Source: Ahaetulla prasina
Lineage: Eukaryota; Chordata; Lepidosauria; Squamata; Colubridae
Direction of reading: 5' to 3'
Assembly (NCBI RefSeq): GCF_028640845.1
Contig: NC_080539.1
Location: 369,997,233-370,061,232, forward strand
Length of the DNA stretch: 64,000 nt
Shown here one piece after another: positions 32,195-43,536 of the stretch. Each line of letters opens with the position of its first letter. Position 1 is the first letter of the stretch. A program made the position numbers and the translations under genes. The notes under the pieces were generated by a model. The model was not told where the DNA came from. It ran no database searches and worked only from the letters and a program-made list of their open reading frames with translations.

Positions 32195-32855
32195 TTTATT
32201 TATTTATTTAATTTATTTATTTTGTCACAGCAATATATGTAGGTATCATACAAAAAGATTATATAGCATATAAACACATACATGAGTAAATATTAGGAGG
32301 TATAAGCATATATATATATATAGGAAGAAGAAAAGAAAAACAATAGGACAGGAACGGTAGGCACGTTTGTGCGCTTATGCACACCCCTTATGGTCCTCTT
32401 AGGAATGGGGTGAGGTCAATAGTAGAAAGTTTTTGGATAAAGCTTTTAGGATTATGAGAAGAGACCACAGAGTCAGGTAAAGTATTCCAAGCACTGATGA
32501 TTCTGTTACAGAAGTCATATTTTCTGCAATCTAGATTAAAGCGGTTGACATTTAGTTTAAATCTGTTGGTTGCTCTAGTATTATTGCAATTAAAGCTGAA
32601 GTAGTCTTTGACAGGAAGGACATTACAATAGATGATTCTGTGAGTTAAGCTTAGGTCTTGTTGAAGGCGACAGAGTTCCAAGTTTTCTAAGCCTAGGATT
32701 TCAAGTCTGGTGGCATAAGGTATTTTGTTGTTTTCAGAGGAATGGAGAACTCTTCTTGTAAAATATTTCTGGATACGTTCAATTGTATTAATGTCAGAGA
32801 TGTGGTGAGGGTTCCAAACAGGTGAGCTGTATTCTAGAATTGGTCACAGAGAAGA
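32195..32855 (-). mobile_element. Second LINE family, 5'-truncated
   Basis: (TTTA)n tail, caataggacaggaacggtag, then a minus-strand frame with LTHRIIYCNVLPVKDYFSF and DSVVSSHNPKSF. Confidence 0.85.
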
Positions 32856-32997
32856 TGCGTCTAAATCAGCGTTTCTCAATTTACGGAGTTGTGAACTTCA
32901 ACATCCAGAATTTCTTAGCCAGCATAGCTTGGCTGGGGAATTCTGGGAGTTGAAGTCCATACACCTCAATGTGGGTGTGTTTCAAGGCAGTGATGAG

Positions 32998-33126
32998 TTG
33001 CTACCGGTTCGCCCCTGATCGGGCAAACCGGTAGTAGCGGCGTGAGGCTCCGCCCACCTTCCCGGATGCTTCTGTGCATGCACCCATGAGCGAACCGGTA
33101 GCGACCGATTTTGAATCCCGCCCCTG
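32998..33126. mobile_element. AACCGGT-family hAT MITE, short
   Basis: cagtgatgagttgctaccgg to ttttgaatcccgcccctg. Flanks tttcaagg and cttcaagg match 7/8. Confidence 0.75.
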
Positions 33127-33421
33127 CTTCAAGGTATTGTTAAGATTGATAAATACTGTGGCAGCCCTGAAGATCCCAAATTAAAGATGCCTGTTACTTG
33201 GAACCCTGACATACTGGTTAAGATGTTGGCAGGAGAATTCTGGGAGTCGAAGTCCACAAATCTGGCTGAGGAATTCTGGGAGTTGGAGTTCACGCACCTT
33301 AATGATGCTAACTAAGGTTTAGAAACATGGTCCAGAAGCTAGCTGGGGAATTCTGGGATTTGGAATCCAAAGACCTTAATGTTGTTAAATGTTGTTAAAG
33401 TCGAGAAGCAGTCGTTTAGAG

Positions 33422-33519
33422 CAGGGGTCTCCAACCTTGGTCCCTTTAAGACTTGTGGACTTCAACTCCCAGAGTCCCTCAGCCAGCAAAGGGACTCTGG
33501 GAGGGGTTGGAGACCCCTC
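33422..33519. mobile_element. Hairpin MITE, internally shortened
   Basis: caggggtctccaaccttgg to ggttggagacccct. Flanks gtttagag and gtctagag match 7/8. Confidence 0.75.
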
Positions 33520-33832
33520 GTCTAGAGGCTAGGTGAAGAATTCTGGGAGCTGGAGACCACCAACCTGGCTGAGCAATTCTGGGAGTTGAAGTCCACGCAT
33601 CTTAGAAGCGACCAGCAAATTTCTCCCTGTAAACCAGGAACTTGGACCCACTAACTTCTTCCTTCCTCAAGGACTGAATTTGGTCTCTTGTGTTGATCTG
33701 TGCACTCCTTTCTTATTACCTCCAGCCTTATGGTTATAAGCGGGTTGGTTGTAAGATAGGCAGCTCCATATTTGCCAGGAATTGAGAGGGCCAGATGCCA
33801 TGATCTTAGTTTTCATTTAAAAGGCTGAAATC

Positions 33833-33915
33833 TAACAATAACAATAACAATAACAACAATAGAGTTGAAAGGGACCTTGGAGGCCTTCTAGTCCAACCCC
33901 CTGCCCAGACAAGAT
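33833..33915 (-). mobile_element. CR1 3' terminus with (AAC)n tail
   Basis: aataacaataacaac then gagttgaaagggaccttgg. Confidence 0.7.
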
Positions 33916-34017
33916 ACTTTTGATGGCTTTGCACCCATGTGGTACAATTCTCTTGAGACTGTGGTTCATTTTAGCGGCAGGTGATAAGGAGGTTGGTCAG
34001 GACGATGCCTCAGGATC

Positions 34018-34622
34018 TAGGCTTCCGTACAAAGGGGGGTTGGACTAGAAGACCTCCAAGGTCCCTCCCAACTCTGTTATTCCTATTAAGTGTTAGTGCC
34101 ACTTTATAATGCCTTGGTAAGGCCACACTTGGAATATTGCATCCAGTTTTGGTCGCCACGATGTAAAAAAGATGCGGAGACTCTAGAAAGAGTGCAGAGA
34201 AGAGCAACAAAGATGATTAGGGGACTGGAGGCTAAAATATATGAAGAACGGTTGCAGGAACTCGGTATGTCTAGTTTAATGAAAAGAAGGACTAGGGGAG
34301 ACATGATAGCAGTGTTCCAATATCTCAGGGGTTGCCACAAAGAAGAGGGAGTCGGGCTGTTCTCCAAAGCACCTGAGGGAAGAACAAGAAGCAATGGGTG
34401 GAAACTGATCAAAGAAAGAAGCAACTTAGAACTAAGGAGGAATTTCCTGACAGTTAGAACAATTAATCAGTGGAACGACTTGCCTGCAGAAGTTGTGAAT
34501 GCTCCAACACTGGAAATTTTTAAGAAAACGTTGGATAACCATCTGACTGAGATGGTGTAGGGTTTCCTGCCTGGGCAGGGGGTTGGACTAGAAGGCCTCC
34601 AAGGTCCCTTCCAACTCTGTTG
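34018..34622 (+). mobile_element. CR1 LINE 3' end with intact 156-codon ORF remnant
   Basis: + frame 34090-34560 with [33 protein letters not shown] and [19 protein letters not shown] separate short CR1 terminus lies at 34018-34080. Confidence 0.92.
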
Positions 34623-34770
34623 TTATATTATATTATTATATTATATTATATTATATTATATTATATTATATTATATTATATTATATTATATTATATTATA
34701 TTATATTATATTATATTATATTATATTATATTATATTATATTATATTATATTATATTATATTATATTAAT
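34623..34770 (+). repeat. (ATATT)n microsatellite, CR1 tail
   Basis: A near-perfect pentamer array of about 150 bp that starts at the CR1 3' end and stops about 80 bp before GNA15 exon 2. Confidence 0.95.
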
Positions 34771-34847
34771 TATATGTAGGACTAGACTCAGAGCCCAGAT
34801 GTTCTACTGGAAAATCAATGTGGTTTTTTTTGTGCATTACCCATCAG

Positions 34848-35032
34848 GCACTGGAGAAGGTGGAAAAAGTACCTTCATCAAACAGATGAGGATTATCCAC
34901 GGCGTGGGATTCACGGAAGACGAACGGAAGGACTTCACCAAAGTGGTCTATCAAAACATCTTCACCGCTATCCAGGCCATCATCAAAGCCATGGAGAGCC
35001 TGCAGATTCCTTACGGCCAGGAGGAAAATGCA
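34848..35032 (+). CDS. GNA15: GNA15 exon 2 (P-loop and start of helical domain)
   Basis: 185 nt, the usual length of exon 2 in Gq-class genes. The acceptor is ccatcag and the donor GTGAGT at 35033. It completes Gly43 and encodes the phosphate-binding loop GTGEGGKST followed by [10 protein letters not shown], then the first helical-domain segment with VYQNIF and [10 protein letters not shown]. The P-loop has Gly at position 47 (codon 34859-34861) where Gα proteins normally have Ser; the Walker A pattern G-x4-G-K-S is otherwise kept. A 150-bp AT-rich pentamer array ends about 80 bp upstream. Confidence 0.95.
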
Positions 35033-35046
35033 GTGAGTATCCACAT

Positions 35047-35425
35047 AGGGGGAAACCTCAACTTACAACCATGACAACCGACGACTGTTTGAAGTTATGA
35101 CGACGCGGAAAAAAATGACTGGTGGACTGTTTTCACACTTACGACCGTTGCAGAATCCCCATGGTCACGTGATCAAAATTCGGACGCATGGCAACTGGCG
35201 TGTATTTATAACGGTTGCATTGTCCTGGGGTCATGTGATCCCCAGTTGCAAGCTTCTGATAAGCAACATCAATGGGGGAAGCCAGATTTGCTTAACGACC
35301 TCGTGGTTCACTTAACAACTGTGGTGATTTGCTTAACAGCTGGGGCAAATAGGTCACAAAATGAGGCAAAACTTAAAGAGCGTCTGTCTTGCTTAGAAAC
35401 AGAGAGGTTGGGCTGAATTATGCTT
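35047..35425. mobile_element. Tigger-like MITE (intron 2)
   Basis: aacctcaacttacaaccatg and the family blocks cacgtgatcaaaattcgga and cctggggtcatgtgatccc. It starts 15 bp after exon 2. Confidence 0.68.
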
Positions 35426-35431
35426 GTGCTC

Positions 35432-35730
35432 CAGAGGTGGGTTTCAACAGGTTCTGACCAGTTCTGGAGAACCGGTAGCGGAAATTTTGAGTCGTTCGGA
35501 GACCCGGTAGTAAAAATTCTGACTGGCCCCAATCCCCATCCATCTATTCTCTGCCTCCCGAGTCCCAGCTGATCGGGAGGGAATGGGGATTTTGCAGTAT
35601 CCTTCCCCTGGAGTGGGGAGGGAATGGAGATTTTACAGCATCCTTCCCCTGCCATGCCCACCAAGCCATGTCACGCCCACCAAGCCACGCCCACAGAACC
35701 AGTAATAAAAAAAATTGAAACTCAACACTG
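35432..35730. mobile_element. AACCGGT-family hAT MITE
   Basis: cagaggtgggtttcaacagg to ttgaaactcaacactg. Flanks ttgtgctc and ctgtgctc match 7/8. Confidence 0.78.
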
Positions 35731-35879
35731 CTGTGCTCCATCATTAGTTTGCTTTAGAGCAGTGGGGGAGGGTGGAGGAATGGGGGAATGGGATGGGACT
35801 TTTATGACCTGTGGACTACAACTCCCAGAATTCCTGGGCTGGGAATTGTAGTTCCACAAGTCTGTTTTGGTTGTTATTA

Positions 35880-35902
35880 TAATAATAACATAATTACATA
35901 AC

Positions 35903-35984
<82 letters not shown>

Positions 35985-35987
35985 TTA
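35880..35987 (+). repeat. (AAT)n microsatellite, L2 tail
   Basis: Mostly AAT triplets, adjoining the L2 3' end. Confidence 0.95.
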
Positions 35988-37318
35988 ATTTGTATACCGC
36001 CCTTCTCCCGAAGGACTCAGGGCGGTTTACAGCCAAAATAAAATACAGCAACAACACATACAATACTAAAAACAAACATTAAAAAACTTATTCAATTTGG
36101 CCCAATATTAAAATACAATCAACCCTATAAAATTAATAAAAATTACAAACCCATAAAATAAGCTAAAAATTTAAAAATTCAAGCCAGTCCAGCAAGACGG
36201 AATAAATACCGTATATACTCGAGTATAAGCCGAGTTTTTCAGCACGTTTTTTGTGCTGAAAAACGTCTACTTATACTCAGTATATCTGCTTACTCGAGTT
36301 TTTTTTTCTTCTTTTTCACATTATACTGGATGGCGCAAACTTGGCGGCTTTGCATTAGCGAAGCCCTGCCGGTGCAGTGAGAGGGCGGGCGGGAGCCAGC
36401 CTTCTCGGCTGAGGAGGAGGTTTCCCGACGGTAGCTGCCTCATTTCCCACCCTCGGCTTATACTCGAGTCCCCAGTTTACCCCAGTTTTTTGGGGTAAAA
36501 TTGGGGACCTCGGCTTATACTCGGATCGGCTTATATTCGAGTATATACGGTAAGTCTTAAGTTCGCGGCGAAAGGTCCGAAGGTCAGGTAGTTGCCGAAG
36601 TCCAGGGGGAAGTTCGTTCCACAGGGTAGGAGCCCCCACAGAGAAGGCCCTTTCCCTGGGGGCCGCCAGTCGACATTGCTTGGCTGACGGCACCCTAAGG
36701 AGTCCCTCTCTGTGAGAACGCACCGGTCGTTGGGAGATAGAAGATGGCAGTAAACGGTCCCGTAAGTAACCCGGTCCTAAGCCATGGAGCGCTTTTAAGG
36801 TGGTCACCAATACCTTGAAGCGCACCCGGAAGACAACAGGCAGCCAGTGCAGTCTGCGCAGGATGGGTGTTACATGGGAGTTCCAAACCGCTCCCTCTAT
36901 CACCCGCGCAGCTGCATTCTGGACCAACTGGAGCCTCCGGGTGCTCTTCAAGGGGAGCCCCATGTAGAGAGCATTGCAGTAGTCCAAGCGAGAGGTAACA
37001 AGAGCATGAGTGACCGTGCATAGGGCATCCCGGTCCAGAAAGGGGCGCAACTGGCGAATCAGGCGAACCTGATAAAAAGCTCTCCTGGAGACGGTCGTCA
37101 AGTGGTCTTCGAAAGACAACTGCCCATCCAGGAGAACGCCCAAGTTGCGCACCCTTTCCATCGGGGCCAATGACTCGCCCCCAACAGTCAGCCGCGGCTG
37201 CAGCCGACTGTACCGGGGTGCCGGCATCCACAGCCACTCCGTCTTGGAGGGAGCCTGTTTCTCCCCATCCAGACCCGTACGGCTTCTAGACACCGGGACA
37301 GTACTTCGATAGCTTCAA
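35988..37318 (-). mobile_element. L2 LINE, 5'-truncated, interrupted
   Basis: The minus strand encodes RNLGVLLDGQLSFEDHLTTV, VTHALVTSRLDYCNALYMGL and RLHWLPVVFRVRFKVLVTTL. The tail matches ccgcccttctcccgaaggac. It is interrupted at 36209-36550. Confidence 0.93.
36209..36550. mobile_element. Tc1/mariner-type MITE (CCGTATATACTCGAG family)
   Basis: ccgtatatactcgagtataag is inverted at the right as cgagtatatacgg. TA flanks both ends and the L2 sequence resumes after it. Confidence 0.88.
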
Positions 37319-37461
37319 ATGACAAATAGACCACGGTTGTCCTGAAATCACTTCACACCTCCATGATCGCTGTCGTTCAGTGGGCAGCATTCATGATATA
37401 GATCTCCTCTGACTATGCTTCTAGAATTTGCCTACCCCAATGTTTTCCACTCTGCTCAGAA

Positions 37462-37815
37462 TAACAGAGTTGGAAGGGACCTTGGAGGTCTACTAGTCCA
37501 ACCCCTTGCTCTGGCAGGAAACCCTACACCACTTTAGACAAATGGCTGTCCAGTCTCTTCTTAAAAGCCTTCGGTGATGGAGCACCACAAATTCTCAAGG
37601 CAAGTTGTTCCACTGATTAATTTTTCCCACAGACAGGAAATTTCTCCCTAGTTCTAAGTTGCTTCTCGCCTTGATTAGTTTCCACTCGTTGCTTCTTGTC
37701 CTGCCTTCAGGTGCTTTGGAGAATAGCTTGACTCCCTCTTCTTTGTGGCAGCCCCTCAAATATCGTAAGGCTGCTATCATGTTACCCTCAGTCCTTCTTT
37801 TCATTAAACTAGATA
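37462..37815 (-). mobile_element. CR1 LINE 3' end
   Basis: Minus-strand KRRTEGNMIAALRYLRGCHK and the gagttggaagggaccttgg terminus. Confidence 0.85.
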
Positions 37816-37985
37816 TAGCAATAGCACTTTGACTTATATACCGCTTTTCAATGCTTTACATCCCTCTCTAAGCGGTTTACAGAATCAGCTTATGGCCCCC
37901 AACGATCTGGGACCTCATTTTACCCACCTCGGAAGGATGGAAAGCTGAGTCAACCTTGAGCCGGTCAGGATCGAACTGCTAGCAG
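37816..37985 (-). mobile_element. Second tRNA-derived SINE family
   Basis: agcaatagcactttgactta to cggtcaggatcgaactgc. Confidence 0.75.
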
Positions 37986-38215
37986 TAATAATAATAATAA
38001 TAATAATATTTTAATTTGTATACCGCCCTTCTCCCGAAGGACTCAGGGCGGTGAACAGGCAGGTAAAATACAAATATACACACTAATTAAAACAACCCTT
38101 AAAAAACTGATTAAATTAGCCCAAATATTAAAATAACTTACACCCCTATAAAATTATAAAATTTAAAAAACCCATCGAATTCAATTAAAATCTAAAGATA
38201 AAAAATCAAGCTAGT
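37986..38215 (-). mobile_element. L2 3' tail
   Basis: (AAT)n then tataccgcccttctcccgaa; no coding part left. Confidence 0.8.
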
Positions 38216-38272
38216 GGGCAGAATCAGCCTGCAATGCTGCATTCTTACCACTGTGCCCCCAGGACTCTTAAG

Positions 38273-38532
38273 GAAGGAAGGAAGGAAGGAAGGAAGGAAG
38301 GAAGGAGACTTTTATACCGTTTCACAGGGCTTTACAGCCCTCTCTAAGCGGCTTACAGAGTCAGCCTCTTGCCCCCAACAATCTGGGTCCTCATTTTACC
38401 CAGCTTGGAAGGATTGAAGGCTGAGTTAACCTTCAAGGCTGGTGAGATTCGAACTACCAAATTGCAGTCAGCCGGCAGTCAGCAGAAGTAGCCTGCAGTA
38501 CTGCACTGTAACCACTGCGCCATCTTGGCTCA
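38273..38532 (-). mobile_element. Second tRNA-derived SINE family with (GGAA)n end
   Basis: (GGAA)n at 38273-38305, then the SINE body to ctgcgccatcttggctc. Ends about 75 bp before exon 3. Confidence 0.78.
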
Positions 38533-38608
38533 TATATACCCAGTTCCTGCCGTTCTTCGTATACCGTTCTTCATCTGTTTCATAAAACCGTGCTTTTTTT
38601 GCTTCTAG

Positions 38609-38763
38609 CAAAACGCCCGGCAGCTTCTGAACGTAGATGCCTACAAAGTAGCCTCCCTGGAGCCCCACCACGCGAGGATCATCGGTGGCCTCTGGAAGGA
38701 TGCCGGCATCAGGACCTGTTATAAGAGGAGAAGCGAATTCCACCTGCTTGATTCGACGTCCTA
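38609..38763 (+). CDS. GNA15: GNA15 exon 3 (helical domain)
   Basis: 155 nt, matching the family. The acceptor gcttctag follows a T-rich tract and the donor is GTGAGT at 38764. Residues 105-155 include GGLWKDAGIRTCYKRR and SEFHLLDS, the conserved helical-domain tail in Gq-class proteins. It ends in phase 2 with TA of Tyr156. A tRNA-derived SINE ends only about 75 bp before the exon. Confidence 0.95.
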
Positions 38764-38950
38764 GTGAGTCCCTTTAATCCGGTTCACTCTTTGGTTTGGA
38801 GCGACCATCCCAAGGTTGATCGTAATGTTCTGACCTAGGCTTCACCAAATCACGAAACTGACTCCTTGTCCTGAAAAAAAACCAACCCTTTTTATTTGGC
38901 TAATGTAATTTCCTAGCATTCTCATTCAACAAAGTCCTGGCAAACGGTCT

Positions 38951-39212
38951 TTTTTATTTATTTATTTGCATTTATATCCCGCCCTTCTCCGAAGACTCAG
39001 GGTGGCTTACACTGTGTTAAGCAATAGTCTTCATCCATTTGTATATTATATACAAAGTCAACTTTTATTGCCCCCAACAATCTGGGTCCTCATTTTACCT
39101 ACCTTATAAAGGATGGAAGGCTGAGTTAACCCTGGGCCTGGTGGGACTTGAACCTGCAGTAATTGCAAGCAGCTGTGTTAATAACAGACTGTCTTAGCAG
39201 TCTGAGCCACCA
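38951..39212 (-). mobile_element. tRNA-derived SINE with L2-like tail
   Basis: tttatatcccgcccttctcc to gtctgagccaccagag, minus orientation. Confidence 0.85.
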
Positions 39213-39224
39213 GAGGCTCAGAGA

Positions 39225-39770
39225 CCATTCAAGGGTGAATTACAACCACGGACCTTATCAGTCCTTGGATAGCTGCCAGACTGATCTGCTGTACAATGAA
39301 ATACTTGGCAAGGAGTCTCTGCGAGGCACCGACTCAGATAAGCAAATCTTCAGACTGATACACGAACTAATTGTCTCCTGCAAACACCACTCCTCTTTTG
39401 CTCCTATTTATTCCCTATGGAAGGGGACATTCAACATCCCCTTCTGCCTTTACTCCTGAGTCGACCCCTATTCCTTAATTCTTCCCTTCACTTGACAGCT
39501 CTGCGCATGCGCACATTGGGAACAGGCTCCAACTGTCCTTCTGCCCCACTTATCTCTGATTCTGAAGGTAGTTGGTAACTGTTGGACGGCCCTGGCCTCC
39601 TCTCTGCCTCTGATGCAGAGCACTCATCAGAGCCTTCTTCAGACTCCACGTTCCTCCCCAACCTCCTCACTGTCCGAGTCTGTCGCAAACTCCACTGGCC
39701 GCTGGCAGGCCACAGCACATAGAGCTGAAAGGAAGGTCCAAGAGCCTACCAGTTTTTTTTTAACTTGTTG
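39225..39770 (-). mobile_element. LTR-like sequence, boundaries unclear
   Basis: The minus-strand frame 39488-39718 (LEPVPNVRMRRAVK-type end) resembles the acidic LTR segment at 11318 and 50768, so it is a related LTR family. Confidence 0.5.
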
Positions 39771-39837
39771 GCACTATGGTGGTGCCAAGATTTGTGTGCT
39801 TCCTGAGTAGACAGCGGATGTGTCAGGCTGCCTCTTT

Positions 39838-40095
39838 TTTTGTTGTTGTTTACATTTATATCCCGCCCTTCTCCGAAGACTCAGGGCGGCTTACAGTGTA
39901 TAAGGCAATAGTCTCATTCTATTTGTATATTTTTTACAAAGTCAACTTATTGCCCCCCCAACAATCTGGGTCCTCATTTTACCTACCTTATAAAGGATGG
40001 AAGGCTGAGTCAACCTTGGGCCGGGCTTGAACCTGCAGTAATTGCAGGCTCTGTGTTCTAATAACAGGCTTCTTAACGGCCTGAGCTATCCCGGC
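39838..40095 (-). mobile_element. tRNA-derived SINE with L2-like tail
   Basis: tttatatcccgcccttctcc to gagctatcccggcc, inside the LTR. Confidence 0.83.
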
Positions 40096-40239
40096 CTCTG
40101 ATTATAACCAGGAAAGAATACACCTCGACTTCATTTGCAAATAAAGAAAAGTACTTTTACTAGTTACATCTGGATAGCAGCAGAGCTAGCAGCAGAGCTA
40201 AGTTGGATCTGAGACAAAATATGGCTAACAATCCGAATA

Positions 40240-40850
40240 GGAACCCTATTGCGCGGGTGATAGAAGGAGCCCCTCGTGGCTCCCGGGTGACACCTATCCT
40301 GCGCAGACTGCACTGGCTACCTGTGGCCTTCCGGGTGCGCTTCAAGGTGTTGGTGATCACCTTTAAAGCGCTCCATGGCATAGGGCCGGGCTATTTACGG
40401 GACCGCCTTCTGCTACCGAATACCTCTCACCGACCTGCGCCTCACAGAGAGGGACTCCTCAGGGTGCCGTCAGCTAGGCAGTGTCGTCTGGCGACACCCA
40501 GGGGAAGGGCCTTCTCTGCGGGGGCTCCCGCCCTCTGGAACGAGCTCCCCCCAGGACTTCGCCAAGGACTTCGCTCGGACCTTAGAACCTTCCGTCGTGA
40601 ACTTAAAACACACTTATTCAGGTGCGCAGGACTGGATTAGATTTTTTAGTTTTTAAATTTTAAATTTTAAATTTTATACTGATTTTAATTGGTTTTGTTA
40701 TTTTTAGTTAAATTGGCCGGTTAAATATTTCATTTTAAAATTATTTTAAATTCATTGTCTATCTATGTATTTTAATATGGCTGTACACCGCCCTGAGTCC
40801 TTCGGGAGAAGGGCGGTCTAGAAATTTAATTAATAATAATAATAATATTC
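40240..40850 (+). mobile_element. L2 LINE 3' end
   Basis: + frame with ILRRLHWLPVAFRVRFKVLV and ALWNELPPGLRQ, then tail ccgccctgagtccttcggg and AAT triplets. Confidence 0.9.
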
Positions 40851-41227
40851 CTCCCTCCTCGTTCCCAAAAGGTCATCAGGTCTGGTCCAATGCCAGCTCC
40901 TTCCCGGGGTCCAGTGGTAATCTTCTTCCGCAGGTCTCTGGTTGTCAATCATATCAGGAATGCAATGTCCATTAGAGTTCGCGCTCAAACATTCCTGTTG
41001 AATTCAAAACATTAATCTCCCCTCCCACCTTAATTATGTCAGACCGACACTCTTAAAGGGCCCTCTCTACTTAACTTGAATCCAATAGCTATTTACATTA
41101 GAAATACAATCCCATGCTATCTAACAACTGAATATAAGGAGTACAAAGAGATACGAAGTTTGGAGTGGGGGCTGACATGATGCGCACCAGAACAACTAGA
41201 CACAAGGACAGTTTCCCCCCCCCATGC

Positions 41228-41475
41228 CATCACTCTATTAACATAACATAACATAACATAACATCAGAGTTGGAAGGGACCTTGGAGGCCTTCTAGTCCA
41301 ACCCCCTGCCCAGGCAGGAAACCCTACACCATCTCAGTCAGATGGTTATCCAACATTTTCTTAAAAATTTCCAGTGTTGGAGCATTCACAACTTCTGAAG
41401 GCAAGTCGTTCCACTTATTAATTGTTCTAACTGTCAGGAAATTTCTCCTTAGTTCTAAGTTGCTTCTTTCTATTA
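41228..41475 (-). mobile_element. CR1 3' end with (AACAT)n tail
   Basis: aacataacataacataacat then cagagttggaagggaccttg. Confidence 0.85.
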
Positions 41476-41499
41476 AACAACCCATTCCCACAACACTGT

Positions 41500-41802
41500 C
41501 AAACTCTTTAGTAAGACTGTATTAATATTATTGTTCTCATATTTCCTATTACCTGTCTCCTTTTCTACTTCTGACTACAACTTTGTTGCTTGTATCTTTA
41601 CGATTTAGGTTGTTTTATTTAGTTTCCTAGTACCATTTATGTTGGTTCTATCACGAAGTGTTGTGTCTTATGATTCATGATGAATGTATTTTTATGATGA
41701 CTACGATCATGATTCATCACTTACAGCTTTTATGTACAATGAGAGCTTATGCATCGAAGACAAATTCCTTGTGGGTCCAATCACACTTGGCCACAAAAAA
41801 AT
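41500..41802 (+). mobile_element. Snake1-like CR1 3' end
   Basis: ttgtgggtccaatcacacttgg followed by the (ATTCT)n array. Confidence 0.75.
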
Positions 41803-41872
41803 TCTATTCTATTCTATTCTATTCTATTCTATTCTATTCTATTCTATTCTATTCCTTCTTTTGTCTCTATTC
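41803..41872 (+). repeat. (ATTCT)n microsatellite, left part
   Basis: The array directly after the CR1 end, cut by the hAT insertion. Confidence 0.92.
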
Positions 41873-42438
41873 CAGTGATGGCTAACCTTTTTGCCATCGC
41901 GTGCCAAAAGCGAGAGGAACGTGTATTTGTGTGTGTGTGTGTGTGTGTGTCTGTGCGTGTGCATGCCCACACACATAATTCTATGTGCCCCGCCCCAACA
42001 CGCTTACACACGTGATCCCTCAGAACTCCCCCCGCTTTTGGCACATGATGGCACGGTAGGCCCAGTAGGCCTGTTTTTCGGCTCCAGAGGCTTTCTAGGA
42101 GCCTGGGGAGGGCGAAAACAGCCTTCCTCACACCCCTGGAGGCCCTCCAGAAATGGCCCATTTGCTGACTTCCGGTGGGACCGGAAGACCTGTTTTTTGC
42201 TCTCCTCAGGCTCCAGAGCCTTTCTAGGAGCCTGGGGAGAGCGAAAAACGGGCCTTCCCCACCTCCCCAGGCCCTCTGGAGGCCGGAAACGGTCTGTTTT
42301 CCTACTTCCAGTGTGCCCAGAAGACCCGAAAATCAGCTGGCCAGTGCACACATGCGCACCGGAGCTGAGCTTGCGTGCCCACCGATATGGCTCTGCATGC
42401 CACCTGTGACACGCATGCCATAGGTTCGCCATCACGGC
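41873..42438. mobile_element. hAT MITE (CAGTGATGG family), copy in a microsatellite
   Basis: cagtgatggctaacctttttg to ggttcgccatcacggc. Flanks ctctattc and ttctattc match 7/8. It contains two copies of the minisatellite unit that is expanded at 46321 (ctccagagg...). A (GT)n run lies at 41929-41953. Confidence 0.8.
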
Positions 42439-43366
42439 TTCTATTCTATTCTATTCTATTCTATTCTATTCTATTCTATTCTATTCTATTCTATTCCATA
42501 TTCCATATTCCATATTCCATTATTCTATTCTATTCTATTCTATTCTATTCTATTCTATTCTATTCTATTCTATATTCCATATTCCATTATTCTATTCTAT
42601 TCTATTCTATTCTATTCTATTCCATATTCCATATTCCATATTCCATTATTCTATTCTATTCTATTCTATTCTATTCTATTCTATTCTATTCTATTCTATT
42701 CTATTCCATATTCCATATTCCATTATTCTATTCTATTCTATTCTATTCTATTCTATTCTATTCTATTCCATATTCCATTATTCTATTCTATTCTATTCTA
42801 TTCTATTCTATTCCATATTCCATATTCCATATTCCATTATTCTATTCTATTCTATTCTATTCTATTCTATTCTATTCTATTCTATTCTATTCTATTCTAT
42901 TCTATTCCATATTCCATATTCCATTATTCTATTCTATTCTATTCTATTCTATTCTATTCTATTCCATATTCCATTATTCTATTCTATTCTATTCTATTCT
43001 ATTCTATTCTATTCTATTCCATATTCCATATTCCATTATTCTATTCTATTCTATTCTATTCTATTCTATTCTATTCTATTCTATTCTATTCTATTCTATT
43101 CTATTCTATTCCATATTCCATATTCCATTATTCTATTCTATTCTATTCTATTCTATTCTATTCTATTCTATTCCATATTCCATATTCCATTATTCTATTC
43201 TATTCTATTCTATTCTATTCTATTCTATTCTATTCTATTCCATATTCCATATTCCATATTCCATATTCCATATTCCATATTCCATATTCCATTATTCTAT
43301 TCTATTCTATTCTATTCTATTCTATTCTATTCTATTCTATTCTATTCTATTCCCATTCCCATTCCC
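42439..43366 (+). repeat. Pentamer array (ATTCT)n with interspersed ATTCCATATTCC blocks, 0.93 kb
   Basis: Runs of ATTCT alternate with short ccatattccatattcc blocks about every 50-110 bp, giving a higher-order pattern. The 353-codon open frame across it is spurious. It starts as the tail of the CR1 at 41500. Confidence 0.95.
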
Positions 43367-43536
43367 ATTCCACCACAACTTTCCTAGATTTCAGGTCAGC
43401 TGGGGAATTCTGGGAGTAGAAGTCCACCTATCTTAGAGTTGCCAAGTTTGAAAGGCACTGTACTAGAGAAGTATGTCTATTCATTTTGATATTTTTCAGT
43501 GCATTGCCCAGAATGATAGGTGTTTCTCTGTTTCAG

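Larger units (their letters stand above)
32880..33610. repeat. Cluster of hairpin MITE arms and two small MITEs
   Basis: gaattctgggagttgaagtc arms recur in both orientations. Two bounded MITEs, at 32998 and 33422, lie within. Confidence 0.65.
39821..41177. mobile_element. Solo LTR (TGTCAGGCTGCC family) with nested SINE and L2
   Basis: tgtcaggctgcctc to gggggctgaca. Flanks ggatg and tgatg match 4/5. The LTR is split by a SINE (39838-40095) and an L2 (about 40240-40850). A second copy of the family is at 44314. Confidence 0.75.

Noticed and set aside
36355..37293. 312-codon minus-strand frame as a possible cellular gene
   Set aside because: It is an L2 reverse transcriptase remnant fused by chance with a Tc1/mariner-type MITE.
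42375..43436. 353-codon open frame on the + strand
   Set aside because: It reads through the ATTCT array. A pentamer without stops in any frame gives long open frames of repeating residues. There is no protein signal.
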